A DNA stretch of 64,000 nucleotides, taken from contig NZ_ATFK01000001.1 of the NCBI RefSeq assembly GCF_000413475.1, positions 310,001 through 374,000 on the forward strand, given 5' to 3'. The position numbers and the translations under genes are program-made. Below, in pieces: positions 27,283 to 38,108 of this stretch (position 1 is the first letter of the stretch; each line of letters begins with the position of its first letter). The notes below the pieces were generated by a model. The model was not told where the DNA came from. It saw nothing but the letters and a program-made list of their open reading frames with translations, and did not search any database. The stretch is from Streptococcus intermedius SK54 = ATCC 27335. Lineage in GTDB: Bacteria > Bacillota > Bacilli > Lactobacillales > Streptococcaceae.

Positions 27283-30200
27283 ATGAGAAAAAATCATTCC
27301 CTCAAATTTTCCATAGGTGCTTTTGCAATCATCGCTGGGATGACAATCTTAAGCGCCTTTTCTGCTTATGCTGATAATGAGCAAACTATACCTGAACAGC
27401 AGTATCTTACGACAATAGCAGAAAAATTGACAAATAAGCATAGCAATGTGGAAAATTCTAAGCAAGAGTTGACTTTTAAAGATGTACCCAAGCTTCGTCC
27501 AAAAGAAGTTACCTTTGCTACTTGGCAAGATCTATTAAATTGGAAGCCAGGTGCTCGCCCAGATGATGATATTAATCGTTCTAGTGTTCCTCTGGCTTCG
27601 CGTTATCAGGGAAGCTTAATAAATAAAACTGCAAATCCAGAAGCGCAGCTGCAGGCTTTATCGAATATGAATTCTAAAGCTGCTACTCGTTCGTCAGTTG
27701 GTGATGAGGAATTTAATGCTTATGCTTTTGATTATTGGCAATATGTGCATTCAATGGTTTACTGGGATGGCCTCGTTCCAACACCAGATGTGATTGATGC
27801 TGCACATCGAAATGGAGTGCCTATTTATGGTAGTCTATTCTTTAATTGGTCTACGAAAGCAGAGGATCAGAAACGTTTGTTGGAAGCGATGAAACAGGAT
27901 TCAGATGGAAGCTTCCCTATTGCTAAAAAGCTAGCAGAAATTGCTAAATACTATGGATATGATGGTTATTTTATCAATCAAGAAACATGGGCAGGAAATT
28001 TACCTGGATTACCGACTAAAATTCGAGATTTTATAATCTATTTGAAAGAATATTCGCGTTCAATTGGTCATCCTTTAGCTGTTTCTTGGTATGATGCTAT
28101 GCTCAATAATGGTAAACGTGAATATATCAATGGATTAAATGACCAAAACGACTTTTATCTGAAAGCAAGAGAAGCAGACAAAAAAATTGCAGCAGATACG
28201 TTGTTTGCTAATTTTAATTGGACTAAATCCAGTATTGACGAGTCTGTTAAGCATGCAAAGACAATTGGTCGTAATCCTTATGATGTGTATGCTGGTCTTG
28301 AATTGCAAAAAGGTGGCTCTTATAAAACGGATGTTAACTGGAATAGCTTGCTTGATCCGTTAACCAAGAAACTCAAGACTTCTCTTGGGTTGTTTGCTCC
28401 TGATACCATTATTAGTTTCGGAAAGACAGGCGAGGAATACCATCGGCATGAAAATCGTTTCTGGACAGGATTTCAAGGGGATCCAACTGTCGAACAACCT
28501 GCAAACCAGAAATGGCGAGGTATCAGTAATCTCATTGCGGATAGGACACCAATTACGGGGACGACTTTTAATACTTATTTTAATACGGGTCATGGCAGAA
28601 AATGGTTTGTAGATGGAGCGATTTCCAAAGATGGTCCTTGGAATTATCGTTCTGTGTCTGGTATTTTACCAACTTGGCGTTGGTGGATTCAATCTACGGG
28701 ACAAAAATTGAATGCTGACTATGATTTTGAACAAGCTTTTAATGGCGGAAATTCTCTGAAATTTACTGGAAATCTAACAGAAAAAACCAAACAAGATATT
28801 ATGCTTTACTCTACTAAGTTGGAAGTAAAATCTACAAGTAAATTAAGAGTTTCTTATCGTGGAGGTGCAGGAACGACAATTCAAGTTGGTCTTGCTACAT
28901 CATCAGATTATAAAACTTTTGAATATCGTACCTTAACCCTTTCCTCAGATAATAAATGGAAAACGGACACGCTTGATTTATCTTTTTTAGCAGGTAAAAC
29001 TATTTATGGTATTAAACTCACTGTCAGCAATGAACAAGCTGTTTCTAACTATCAATTCAATCTGGGACAGCTCGGTATTTTTGATACAGACACTGCTCCT
29101 TCTGCACCTAGTAACGTAGTCATCAAAAATAAAGTGATTAAAACTGCACGTGAGGCAGAAGCAACTCTTACATTTAAAGCTTCTCAAGGAGCAGATTATT
29201 ATGAAGTGTATCAGGAAATTGGCAATAAATGGAAATTAGTGACAGGATCTTCTAGTACGAATATCTACCTTTCCAAAATCAGTCGTTTAATATCTGATAG
29301 AGGAGAAAGTCAACGCCTGAAAGTCGTTGCTGTAGGTAAAAATGGTGTTCGTTCTACAGAAAGTATTATTAACTTTAATTGGGGATTGGCAGCAGATGAT
29401 ACGACAGATCCAAAACCTGAGGCACCAAATGTTGTTTTAGGCGCTGTTGTAACAGGCACAAGTCTTGGAAAAACAAATAAAAATGAAGGTCCTGAAAATA
29501 TGCTGACAGGTACAATCACTGGCTTGTCTGATAAATGGTCCAGTTCTGCTAGTCAGGCTTCTGTTGATATCAAATTGACACAACCACGTACGATTGTCCG
29601 TTGGGTAACAGAACATGCAGGCGCAGGAGGTGAGTCAGTCAATGATGGACTTATGAATACCAAAGATTTTGATCTTTATTATAAAGATGAGGCTGGTAAG
29701 TGGCAATTGGCAAAATCTATTCGTGGCAATAAAGCGCATGTTACGGACATTACTCTTGACCGTCCTATTACCGCGCAAGAATGGCGACTTCATGTCATTA
29801 CATCAGATAATGGTACTCCTTGGAAAGCTATTCGGATTTACAATTGGAAAATGTATGAAAGTCTCAATAAAGAAACACCTAACATTCCTATGCAACATAC
29901 AGCTATCCGAGATTTAGGTAATAATCGCATCCAAGTTGGCTTTAAAAACGTTCCAGCAAACACAACCGTTAATCTATATGATTCAAAAGATGCTACTAAG
30001 CCAATTGCAACGCATAAAACTACTAAAATGGGAAATGTCATTTTTAAACCTATTGACTTTAAAAAGAGACCAAGAGTTTTATACTACCGTACGCAAGCAG
30101 ACGGTATGGATTTGAGCAATCGTTTGGCCATTATCATTCCGCCAAGAGCAGGTACTGAAAAGCCTGATAAACCCCAAGATGACAATCCTACAAAACCTTC

Positions 30201-30765
30201 TGATGCTGATAAAATGATGACATTAGTAGACAAAGATGGCCAAATCAAGGTGATAGGTACTGCGAAAGCTTTAAATGGTGCAACACAGGTCAAGGCGCAG
30301 ATACCAACTGAAACACCTCCAGCACTAAAAGGAAAAAATTATCAATTGTATGATATTACTTTGTATAATGCAAAAGGCGAGAAAGTACAAGTTATGAGTG
30401 AAGTGACTGTTCTGATGAGAAGCAAGGGGAAGATTAGCAAAGTTTATCATGTCTCAAACAATAAGCTGGAAAATCTTCCTTTTACGCAAAATAAAGATTT
30501 AACGGAAACTACGTTTAAAACAGCTCATTTCAGTCAATATGCTGCCGTTTATGAAAATACAAAATCAGAAAATCCTGATTCTACATCACAAACGAAACCA
30601 TCTGCATCGAATCATTCACAACAACCCAACAAATCTAAAAATCAGTCGCCTACAAATAAAACAGCATTGCCAAGTACAGGTAGTACTGACAGCCATCTAA
30701 GTTTATTTGGAGTCGGATTAATCGTATTTGTTTATCTTGGAATCATCAGAAAAAAAGAATATTAA
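27283..30765 (+). CDS. endoD: Wall-anchored endo-beta-N-acetylglucosaminidase, GH85
   Basis: Secreted GH85 enzyme of 1160 residues that cuts the chitobiose core of N-glycans. Order of parts: signal peptide (1 to about 31, ending SAYA), GH85 barrel about 95-460 with the catalytic pair Asn/Glu in FINQETWAG (near 232-234), a beta-sandwich module about 480-600, an Fn3-like unit about 605-700, an F5/8-type module about 720-870, a wall-proximal module about 980-1085, and LPSTG sorting signal plus membrane helix. Pneumococcal EndoD is considerably longer; this is a compact version. Start chosen at the second of two tandem ATGs for spacing from AAGGAG. Heads the N-glycan island. Confidence 0.92.
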   Translation: MRKNHSLKFSIGAFAIIAGMTILSAFSAYADNEQTIPEQQYLTTIAEKLTNKHSNVENSKQELTFKDVPKLRPKEVTFATWQDLLNWKPGARPDDDINRSSVPLASRYQGSLINKTANPEAQLQALSNMNSKAATRSSVGDEEFNAYAFDYWQYVHSMVYWDGLVPTPDVIDAAHRNGVPIYGSLFFNWSTKAEDQKRLLEAMKQDSDGSFPIAKKLAEIAKYYGYDGYFINQETWAGNLPGLPTKIRDFIIYLKEYSRSIGHPLAVSWYDAMLNNGKREYINGLNDQNDFYLKAREADKKIAADTLFANFNWTKSSIDESVKHAKTIGRNPYDVYAGLELQKGGSYKTDVNWNSLLDPLTKKLKTSLGLFAPDTIISFGKTGEEYHRHENRFWTGFQGDPTVEQPANQKWRGISNLIADRTPITGTTFNTYFNTGHGRKWFVDGAISKDGPWNYRSVSGILPTWRWWIQSTGQKLNADYDFEQAFNGGNSLKFTGNLTEKTKQDIMLYSTKLEVKSTSKLRVSYRGGAGTTIQVGLATSSDYKTFEYRTLTLSSDNKWKTDTLDLSFLAGKTIYGIKLTVSNEQAVSNYQFNLGQLGIFDTDTAPSAPSNVVIKNKVIKTAREAEATLTFKASQGADYYEVYQEIGNKWKLVTGSSSTNIYLSKISRLISDRGESQRLKVVAVGKNGVRSTESIINFNWGLAADDTTDPKPEAPNVVLGAVVTGTSLGKTNKNEGPENMLTGTITGLSDKWSSSASQASVDIKLTQPRTIVRWVTEHAGAGGESVNDGLMNTKDFDLYYKDEAGKWQLAKSIRGNKAHVTDITLDRPITAQEWRLHVITSDNGTPWKAIRIYNWKMYESLNKETPNIPMQHTAIRDLGNNRIQVGFKNVPANTTVNLYDSKDATKPIATHKTTKMGNVIFKPIDFKKRPRVLYYRTQADGMDLSNRLAIIIPPRAGTEKPDKPQDDNPTKPSDADKMMTLVDKDGQIKVIGTAKALNGATQVKAQIPTETPPALKGKNYQLYDITLYNAKGEKVQVMSEVTVLMRSKGKISKVYHVSNNKLENLPFTQNKDLTETTFKTAHFSQYAAVYENTKSENPDSTSQTKPSASNHSQQPNKSKNQSPTNKTALPSTGSTDSHLSLFGVGLIVFVYLGIIRKKEY

Positions 30766-30891
30766 ATCTATTGTTACCAAAATATTGAATTGTCGTACTT
30801 GAAAAAGAAGGGCGATTCAAAGCGAAAAAGTCAGGTAATATGTTAAATGAGGTGAGAGCTTGTTATAAATAAAAAAGAAAGATAATGAGTA

Positions 30892-30926
30892 GAGGCTGAG
30901 ACACTATTGTCTCAGCCTCAGTTTGT
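30892..30926. terminator. Bidirectional terminator between GH85 and GH92 genes
   Basis: Perfect 12-base stem GAGGCTGAGACA / TGTCTCAGCCTC with loop CTAT. Sits between convergent genes. The surrounding gap 30766-30993 shows nothing else. Confidence 0.85.
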
Positions 30927-30993
30927 TATATTTAAATCTTGTCAAACTGTTGTTTTTTGTCTCTTGACTTCCTAAAAGTTCTAACTACCTTTT

Positions 30994-33072
30994 CTATGGT
31001 AACCAGGAATGGTAGAAATCCAATTCTTTTCCGGAAAGAAGTTCATGGTGGGAAATACGGGTGTATTGTTTTTTATCCAATCGTACATCTTTGACGAAAT
31101 GGAAATGGGAATAATTATGGTGGCTACGGATATCTAACCAATGCATTGCTTGAGGTAAGTAAATGCGCAAGTGGTTAAAGAGTGGAGTTCCTAGATCATA
31201 GTCCGCTTTTCCAGGACAGGTGGGATATAAGCCTAAAGCACTCCAAATATACCAAGCTGATAGACTGCCATTGTCTTCATCTCCGGGAAAGGCTTGGAAA
31301 TTAGGATGAAAAGCTTGATTGCGAATGCTTTTTAAAATGAGACTGGTATATTCAGGATGAGCACTGTAGCGAAAAAGATAAGGGATATGAAAACTTGGCT
31401 GATTCGAAATAGCCAATTGTCCAAACCTTGCAGTAGCCATCTCACTCATCTCGTGGATTTCAAATCCGTAGCCTCCGATTTCAAAATGGGGGGTATCATT
31501 GCATAATTTTATCAGATAGGATGTAAAAATTTTCTCTCCACCCATCAGTTCTTTCAACCCTTCTATATCGTGGAGGATTCCTACAGTATTTTGAATAGCA
31601 GAGCATTCAGCATAGTCTTTTCCCCAACTGTAGGGAGAAAAAGCAGCTTTGAAGTTTCCTTGGCGATCTTTTGGTCGTATATAACCGGTTTGGGAGTCGA
31701 ATAACTGTTTATAATTGAATGCCTGCTGAGCGTAATTTTGGGCTTCTTTTTTATATCCCAGTTTTTTAGCAAGAATAGAAATACAAAAATCACTATAACT
31801 ATAATCGAGAGAGTGACTGACGCTTTCGTGATAATCAACTGGCAGATATCCTAATTTTTGATAATCTTCTGTACCGTGACGTCCGTATATTTGAGCTGGA
31901 TCTTCTATGGTAGCGGTTTTTATCATAGCCTGCAAAAGTTCTTGTTCAAAATCTGGAATTAAGTCTTTTATTGCTCCATCCGCAATAACGCCATCAATCA
32001 AGGTTCCAGGCATCATGCCTCGCTCATCAGGAGCCAACCATTTAGGTAAAAATCCATTTTCATGGTAGAAATGGAGAAATCCTTCTAGGAAATCGTGGTA
32101 CTTTTCAGGAGCCACTAGTGCGAGCAGAGGAAAGTTTGTACGAAAGCTATCCCAAAAGCCAATGTTGGTATATAATTTTCCACTTTCAACGTGTTGTTTT
32201 TTCAAATTCAGATGAATTTCTTGCCCCTGCTTGTTAATTTCGTAGAAAGTTTGCGGAAAAAGAAAGAGGCGGTAAAGAGCGTGATCAAATAGATGCCGAT
32301 CAGCCTCACCTTGCTCTACAATATCAAAGCGGTTTAAATAATGTTTCCAATTAGTTTCAGCGCTTTCTTTTATTTCTTCAAACGTTCCACTAGGTAGGTT
32401 GAATTGTGCTTGATCAGATGAAATAAAGGAAGTGGCTAGAGTAGTTTCCAGGATTTCAGTGTTAAAGTCCAAGCACCAATCCGTTCCTAGACGAGAAATC
32501 TTTTGGATAACTTGACTAAACTGCAGACAAAGATGCATGATCAGAGGTCTTTTGGTGGTGTTCGTTTCTTCAATGATTTTTAGGAAAATGCTGTGAGGAT
32601 TTAGTTGCTTAATATGTAGTTCAGCAGAAGTATGGAAAAGGAGACTTAATTTTTTATTCTCTAAACTTGTGAAACGTAGCTTGGCTCCATAGAGACTGGG
32701 TGTTATTTCTGTGCTTAATTGATAACGATTAGAATAGAGCTTTAGATAATGTGGTTGAAATGTAGCTTCAGATACTAGATAAGAAGATTGTCGGTAAAGT
32801 AAATCTTCCTCTTCAACTTTTTCTGTTACTGGTGTAAGTAGCAACCAAGAAAAATCTCCTATCCAAGGACTCGGTTGATGAGTCAGGCGAATACCTTGAA
32901 AAATAGGAATAGTGGGATTAAAATACCAAGCTTCGTTCAAATGGCTAGTCTGAGGGACAAAGTAATTCATTCCAAATGGGACACCGGTGTAGGGAAGTGT
33001 ATTGCCGTTAGAATAATGAGGGGTATTCTCTGTCCCATAGCGAGTATCAATACTTTCAAGTACAGTTTTCAT
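30994..33072 (-). CDS. Alpha-1,2-mannosidase, GH92
   Basis: Exo-mannosidase of 692 residues without a signal peptide, hence cytosolic. GH92 signatures include TRYGTENTPHYSNGN at the N-terminus, NIGFWDSFRTNFPLL near residue 320, LPVDYHESVSHSLDYSYSDF, SPYSWGKDYAECSA, and the catalytic-region GDEDNGSLSAWYIWSALGLYP. GH92 enzymes use inversion and calcium; the pneumococcal relative is alpha-1,2-specific. Start at 33072 is supported by GAGGAA; a longer frame runs into the promoter. It is divergent from the GH125 gene and would trim outer alpha-1,2 mannose from imported high-mannose chains. Confidence 0.92.
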   Translation of the reverse strand: MKTVLESIDTRYGTENTPHYSNGNTLPYTGVPFGMNYFVPQTSHLNEAWYFNPTIPIFQGIRLTHQPSPWIGDFSWLLLTPVTEKVEEEDLLYRQSSYLVSEATFQPHYLKLYSNRYQLSTEITPSLYGAKLRFTSLENKKLSLLFHTSAELHIKQLNPHSIFLKIIEETNTTKRPLIMHLCLQFSQVIQKISRLGTDWCLDFNTEILETTLATSFISSDQAQFNLPSGTFEEIKESAETNWKHYLNRFDIVEQGEADRHLFDHALYRLFLFPQTFYEINKQGQEIHLNLKKQHVESGKLYTNIGFWDSFRTNFPLLALVAPEKYHDFLEGFLHFYHENGFLPKWLAPDERGMMPGTLIDGVIADGAIKDLIPDFEQELLQAMIKTATIEDPAQIYGRHGTEDYQKLGYLPVDYHESVSHSLDYSYSDFCISILAKKLGYKKEAQNYAQQAFNYKQLFDSQTGYIRPKDRQGNFKAAFSPYSWGKDYAECSAIQNTVGILHDIEGLKELMGGEKIFTSYLIKLCNDTPHFEIGGYGFEIHEMSEMATARFGQLAISNQPSFHIPYLFRYSAHPEYTSLILKSIRNQAFHPNFQAFPGDEDNGSLSAWYIWSALGLYPTCPGKADYDLGTPLFNHLRIYLPQAMHWLDIRSHHNYSHFHFVKDVRLDKKQYTRISHHELLSGKELDFYHSWLP

Positions 33073-33239
33073 AAGCAGTTCCTCTTTTGATAGATTATGT
33101 AAGTTGATTATAACACGAAACAACAAGCAGATGTTGCTTGTAAAAAGATATTATCGAAAGCCCTTTAGTTTGTGTATATATTTTAAAAACAGTTTAGCCT
33201 ATACTAGATAATGTAAACGAGTATGAAACGGAGGTATTC

Positions 33240-34529
33240 ATGATTTATTCAAAAGAAATAGTCAACAAATGGCTAGACTCTATCGCTCAAATAGCTAAAA
33301 ATCATCCTGCTTGGATAGCGGTATTTAAACGTTGTTATACAGATACTTTAGACAATACTGTAAAAATTTTAGAAGATGGCTCAACTTTTGTTTTGACTGG
33401 AGATATTCCAGCTATGTGGCTGCGGGATTCGACAGCTCAGCTCAAGCCTTATCTCTTTGTGGCCAAGGAAGATCCGAAAATCCGTCAAACAATTGCTGGT
33501 CTGGTCAAGCGTCAGATGGCACTGATTTTAAAAGATCCCTATGCCAATGCTTTTAATATCGCTGACAACTGGAAGGGACATCATGAGACAGACCATACGG
33601 ACTTGTCCGGTTGGATTTGGGAACGCAAGTACGAAGTGGATTCTCTCTGCTATCCTCTGCAGCTAGCTTATCTCTTGTGGAAAGAGACTGGAGAAACGAG
33701 CCATCTAGATGCTACCTTTATTGCTGGAGTTAGAGAAATTCTTCGAGTTTGGACGGTAGAACAAGACCACAGCCAGTCTTCTTATCGTTTTGTTCGTGAT
33801 ACGGACCGCAAGGAAGATACCTTGGTTAATGATGGACAAGGTCCTGACTTTGCAGTGACAGGTATGACTTGGTCTGCCTTTCGTCCGAGTGATGACGCTT
33901 GTATTTACAGCTATCTGGTACCGTCTAATATGTTTGCAACAGTTGTTTTGAGCTATGTGGTAGAAATCTTTGACAAATTGAATCTGGATGGAGCTGAGGA
34001 GATTGTTCCTCATGCACAGCGCCTGCAAAAGGAAATCAAAGAAGGAGTTGAAAACTATGCCTATATGAAAAATGCCAAGGGTGAAAAGATTTACGCTTTT
34101 GAGGTGGATGGTTTGGGAAATACCAGTATGATGGATGATCCAAATGTGCCAAGCCTTTTGGCCGCACCATATCTCGGTTTTTGTTCGATAGATGATGAAG
34201 TCTACCAAGCTACACGTCGTACCATTCTGAGCTCAGAAAATCCTTACTACTATGAGGGTTCGTACGCTGCAGGGTTAGGCAGTTCGCACACCTTTTATCG
34301 CTATATCTGGCCGATTGCCTTGGCTATTCAAGGATTGACCACTCATGATAAGGAAGAGAAACGTCGGATTCTGGACTTGATGGTAGCCTGTGATGGTGGA
34401 ACGGGAGTTATGCACGAAAGCTTCCATGTAGATGATCCAACCAAGTATTCTCGTGAATGGTTCAGCTGGGCCAATATGATGTTCTGCGAATTAGTATTAG
34501 ATTATTATGACTTAAAGATTGAGGTATAA
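33240..34529 (+). CDS. Exo-alpha-1,6-mannosidase, GH125
   Basis: Cytosolic 429-residue enzyme of GH125, an inverting alpha-1,6-mannosidase family first defined from Clostridium and pneumococcal enzymes. Signatures: FVLTGDIPAMWLRDSTAQ near residue 52, DNWKGHHETDHTDLSGWIWERKYEVDSLCYPLQ (catalytic acid region) near 115, VTGMTWSAFRPSDDACIYSYLVPSNMFA near 205, and GTGVMHESFHVDDPTKYSREWFSWAN near the end (each quoted only as a landmark). First gene of the run GH125-GH38-ROK-GH20; GGAGG lies seven bases before the ATG. It would remove the alpha-1,6 arm after GH38 action. Confidence 0.93.
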   Translation: MIYSKEIVNKWLDSIAQIAKNHPAWIAVFKRCYTDTLDNTVKILEDGSTFVLTGDIPAMWLRDSTAQLKPYLFVAKEDPKIRQTIAGLVKRQMALILKDPYANAFNIADNWKGHHETDHTDLSGWIWERKYEVDSLCYPLQLAYLLWKETGETSHLDATFIAGVREILRVWTVEQDHSQSSYRFVRDTDRKEDTLVNDGQGPDFAVTGMTWSAFRPSDDACIYSYLVPSNMFATVVLSYVVEIFDKLNLDGAEEIVPHAQRLQKEIKEGVENYAYMKNAKGEKIYAFEVDGLGNTSMMDDPNVPSLLAAPYLGFCSIDDEVYQATRRTILSSENPYYYEGSYAAGLGSSHTFYRYIWPIALAIQGLTTHDKEEKRRILDLMVACDGGTGVMHESFHVDDPTKYSREWFSWANMMFCELVLDYYDLKIEV

Positions 34530-34530
34530 A

Positions 34531-37164
34531 ATGGAAAATATTACCGTACATATTATTTCTCATAGCCACTGGGACCGCGAATGGTATCTCCCTTTTGAAT
34601 CCCACCGTATGCAGCTGGTAGAGCTTTTTGACAATCTATTTGATCTTTTTGAAAATGATCCAGATTTCAAGAGCTTCCACCTAGACGGGCAAACTATTGT
34701 TTTGGATGATTATCTAGAAATCTGTCCTGAAAATCGGAACAAGGTGCAGCGTTACATTGATGAAGGCAAATTGAAAATTGGGCCTTTCTATATCTTGCAG
34801 GATGATTATTTGATTTCAAGCGAAGCCAATGTTCGTAATACCTTGATTGGCCAGCAGGAGTGCAAGAAGTGGGGCAAGTCCACTCAAATTGGCTATTTCC
34901 CAGATACTTTTGGGAATATGGGGCAAGCGCCTCAGCTTTTGCAGCAATCAGGTATTCATGTAGCTGCTTTCGGTCGGGGGGTGAAACCAATCGGGTTTGA
35001 CAACCAAGTTTTAGAAGACGAACAGTTTACTTCTCAGTACTCTGAAATGTACTGGCAAGGTGCAGATGGCAGCAAGGTTTTGGGGATTCTCTTTGCTAAT
35101 TGGTATAGCAATGGGAATGAAATCCCGGCAAATCCAGAAGAAGCGAAAGTTTTCTGGGAGAAGAAATTGGCCGATGTGAAGAGCTATGCCTCTACCAATC
35201 AATGGTTGATGATGAATGGCTGTGACCACCAGCCAGTTCAGCGCAATCTCAGTGAAGCTATCCGAGTAGCCAATGAACTTTATCCACATATCAACTTTGT
35301 GCACAGTTCTTTTGATGACTATGTGAAAGCTGTGGAAGCTGCCTTGCCTGAGGAATTGTCTATAGTTCAAGGCGAATTGACTAGTCAAGAAACTGACGGT
35401 TGGTATACTTTAGCTAATACTTCTTCAGCCCGTATCTATCTAAAACAAGCTTTTCAAGAAAATAGCAACTTGCTGGAGCAGGTAGTTGAACCACTGACTG
35501 TTATTACAGGCGGTCACAATCACAAAGGCCAGCTGACTTACGCTTGGAAGACTCTTTTGCAAAATGCGCCACACGACAGCATCTGCGGCTGCAGTGTCGA
35601 TGAAGTTCACCGTGAAATGGAGACCCGCTTTGCCAAAGTTAATCAAGTGGGGGAATTTATCAAAGGAAACCTACTGGAAGAATGGAAGCAAAAATTAGAT
35701 AGCCGTCAAGCAGAGAGTGATCTCCTCTTCACTGTTGTCAATACTGGACTCCATGACAAGGTAGATACCGTTTCTGTGGCTGTGACATTTGCGACCTGTG
35801 ATTTCAAGGACGCCCATCCGACAGAAGCCTACCAGAGAATGGCGGATCTGACAATTCCAGATTTTGTTGTTAAGGATTTGGATGGCCGCTCCGTTGAAGC
35901 CAAAATCGAAGATTTGGGAGCTAATTTCCAATATGATCTACCGAAAGATCGCTTTCGTCAGGCTTATATTGCCCGCCAACTGCGCGTGACTTTGCCGATT
36001 CACCTAGCACCTCTGGCTTGGAAAACCTTTCAATTGCTTCCTGGTGCAAAAGAAGAACATGAAGGCCTTTATCGAAATGGCGTGATTGACACTCCATTTG
36101 TAACTGTTAGCTTTGACAAACACTTGACTGTCTATGATAAGACAACTCATGAAGCCTATGAAAACTTCCTCCGTTTTGAGGATCGAGGCGATATTGGGAA
36201 TGAGTATATCTACTTCCAGCCAAAAAATACAGAGCCGATCTATGCAAAACTGGCTGACGTTAAGGTTCTGGAAAACAATGCTCGCTATGCCAAGGTGGAA
36301 TTAAGCCATGAATTGACCCTGCCAGTAAGCGCAGATGAACTGTTGGAACAAGAGCAAAAAGGTATCGTCGAATTTATGACTCGCTCAGCAGGTCGTTCGT
36401 CAGAATTGACAAGCATGATCTTGACGACAGAGTTGACAGTCTTTGCGGATAGTCCGCAACTACGCTTTAAGACTCGATTTACTAATACTGCTAAGGATCA
36501 CCGAATTCGTGTTCTCTTCAGAACTCATAACAGCAGTAAAACCAACGATTCAGACAGCATTTACGAAGTAGTTCATCGCAACAATCGACCAGCTTCCTCC
36601 TGGGAAAATCCAGAAAATCCACAGCACCAGCAAGCCTTCGTCAGCCTCTATGATGACCAAAAGGCTGTAACAGTAGCTAATAAAGGCCTAAATGAATACG
36701 AGATTTTAGGTGATGATACGATCGCGGTCACTATTCTGCGGGCAACAGGGGAGCTAGGTGACTGGGGTTACTTCCCAACTCCAGAAGCCCAATGTCTGCG
36801 TGACTTTCAAGTCGAGTACACAGCAGAATGCCACCAACCGCAAGAGCGTTTTGCTGCTTATCGTCGGGCTAAAGCCTTCCAAACACCTCTGACAGCCTTC
36901 CAAATTTCTAAACAAGAAGGAAGTGTCACAGCGACTGGACAAGCTTTCGAGCACCCTGCTCTGAAGTTAGCAGAAATCTGCCCGACAGCTCTTAAAGTGG
37001 CGGAAGACGAGTCAGGTATCGTACTTCGTTACTACAATATGAGCCAAGAAGAGCAGGAAGTGGTTTCTGATTCCAAAACTCTAGTTAACCTTTTGGAAGA
37101 AGTAGTGCCAGAAAAGCTAGGAGCCTTAGGACCACAGGAAATCCGCACAGAGCTCTTGAAGTAA
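34531..37164 (+). CDS. Alpha-mannosidase, GH38
   Basis: Retaining zinc-dependent alpha-mannosidase of 877 residues. The Zn motif HSHWDREWY is at residues 8-16, the nucleophile Asp lies in GYFPDTFGNMGQAPQLL near 116, and a later Zn His in NAPHDSICGCSVDEVHREM near 350. The C-terminal beta-sandwich domains follow. No signal peptide. Streptococcal GH38 enzymes prefer alpha-1,3 linkages. Start placed at ATG 34531, one base after the GH125 stop, with GAGGTA seven bases upstream; the frame extends to a TTG at 34519 that overlaps GH125 and is unlikely. Confidence 0.94.
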   Translation: MENITVHIISHSHWDREWYLPFESHRMQLVELFDNLFDLFENDPDFKSFHLDGQTIVLDDYLEICPENRNKVQRYIDEGKLKIGPFYILQDDYLISSEANVRNTLIGQQECKKWGKSTQIGYFPDTFGNMGQAPQLLQQSGIHVAAFGRGVKPIGFDNQVLEDEQFTSQYSEMYWQGADGSKVLGILFANWYSNGNEIPANPEEAKVFWEKKLADVKSYASTNQWLMMNGCDHQPVQRNLSEAIRVANELYPHINFVHSSFDDYVKAVEAALPEELSIVQGELTSQETDGWYTLANTSSARIYLKQAFQENSNLLEQVVEPLTVITGGHNHKGQLTYAWKTLLQNAPHDSICGCSVDEVHREMETRFAKVNQVGEFIKGNLLEEWKQKLDSRQAESDLLFTVVNTGLHDKVDTVSVAVTFATCDFKDAHPTEAYQRMADLTIPDFVVKDLDGRSVEAKIEDLGANFQYDLPKDRFRQAYIARQLRVTLPIHLAPLAWKTFQLLPGAKEEHEGLYRNGVIDTPFVTVSFDKHLTVYDKTTHEAYENFLRFEDRGDIGNEYIYFQPKNTEPIYAKLADVKVLENNARYAKVELSHELTLPVSADELLEQEQKGIVEFMTRSAGRSSELTSMILTTELTVFADSPQLRFKTRFTNTAKDHRIRVLFRTHNSSKTNDSDSIYEVVHRNNRPASSWENPENPQHQQAFVSLYDDQKAVTVANKGLNEYEILGDDTIAVTILRATGELGDWGYFPTPEAQCLRDFQVEYTAECHQPQERFAAYRRAKAFQTPLTAFQISKQEGSVTATGQAFEHPALKLAEICPTALKVAEDESGIVLRYYNMSQEEQEVVSDSKTLVNLLEEVVPEKLGALGPQEIRTELLK

Positions 37165-37229
37165 GATTATGCTGACTACTGGGGTGTCTTGTCCCAGTCT
37201 TAGAATAAAAAACAGACAAAGGAGAAAAT

Positions 37230-38108
37230 ATGGTCATTGCAACAGTGGATATAGGCGGAACAGGTATCAAGTTTGCAGCTATGTCCAAAGAAGGAAAGAT
37301 AGTAGAAAAGCAGAATATTGCTACACCTGACAATTTAGATGACTTGCTGGCTTGGTTGGATTCTTGCCTTTCTAAGCGAGATTACCAAGGCATTGCTATG
37401 AGTGTGCCTGGGGCAGTTGATCGAGCAACAGGAATTATTGGCGGTATTAGCGCAGTTCCCTATATTCACGGTTTTTCTTGGTATGATAAGCTAGCTTCTT
37501 ATGGTCTGCCAGTTCGTCTAGAAAATGATGCCAACTGTGTTGGTTTGAGCGAACTTTTGGCTCACCCGGAGCTAGAAAATGCTGCTTGTGTTGTCATTGG
37601 TACTGGTATTGGCGGGGCCTTGATTCTCAATGGTAGGTTGCACCGAGGTAAGCACTATCTGGGTGGGGAATTCGGGTATATGCTCTTGTCCGAGCCTGCT
37701 GAGACACTGGGAAATTGGTCGCTCTTGGCTTCAACAGGCAGTTTAGTTCGCTCCGTTCAAGCTAGCACTGACTCGCAAGACTGGAATGGAAAGAAGATCT
37801 ATCAAGCTGCGGCTACAGGAGATGAAACTTGCCAAGCAGCTATTGAACAAATGAACCGAAATCTTGCCAAGGGGTTGCTCAATATCCAATATCTCTTTGA
37901 TCCGGATGTGATTAGTCTGGGAGGCTCTATCAGCCAAAATCCTGACTTTATCAAAGGTGTCCGCTCAGCGATTGCTTATTATGTCAATCGTTATGAAGAA
38001 TATTCGGTGTCCCCAGAGATTCTAGCTTGTACTTATCAAGGAGAGGCTAACCTTTATGGCGCTTTAGTAAATTGGTTACAGGAGGAAGGTCAATGGCCAC
38101 ATTCTTAG
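37230..38108 (+). CDS. ROK-family sugar kinase
   Basis: A 292-residue ATP-dependent kinase-fold protein with phosphate motif 1 [13 protein letters not shown] at the N-terminus, the sugar-binding [13 protein letters not shown] near residue 92, and phosphate-2 [17 protein letters not shown] near 118. The ROK zinc motif C-x-C-G-x2-G-C is absent where it would follow [10 protein letters not shown]; such zinc-less members are common in this genus. No DNA-binding domain, so it is a kinase, not a ROK repressor. Its place between mannosidases and hexosaminidase suggests phosphorylation of mannose or GlcNAc released from the N-glycan. AAAGGAG precedes it. Confidence 0.88.
   Translation: MVIATVDIGGTGIKFAAMSKEGKIVEKQNIATPDNLDDLLAWLDSCLSKRDYQGIAMSVPGAVDRATGIIGGISAVPYIHGFSWYDKLASYGLPVRLENDANCVGLSELLAHPELENAACVVIGTGIGGALILNGRLHRGKHYLGGEFGYMLLSEPAETLGNWSLLASTGSLVRSVQASTDSQDWNGKKIYQAAATGDETCQAAIEQMNRNLAKGLLNIQYLFDPDVISLGGSISQNPDFIKGVRSAIAYYVNRYEEYSVSPEILACTYQGEANLYGALVNWLQEEGQWPHS

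Noticed and set aside
33150..33240. cre site between GH92 and GH125 (TGTAAACGAGTATG)
   Set aside because: Only the left half fits the consensus; the required CA at the right end is missing.
33705..34208. 167-codon minus-strand frame inside the GH125 gene
   Set aside because: Antisense shadow; the plus-strand gene has all family motifs.
35011..35388. 125-codon minus-strand frame inside the GH38 gene
   Set aside because: Antisense shadow with no start signal.
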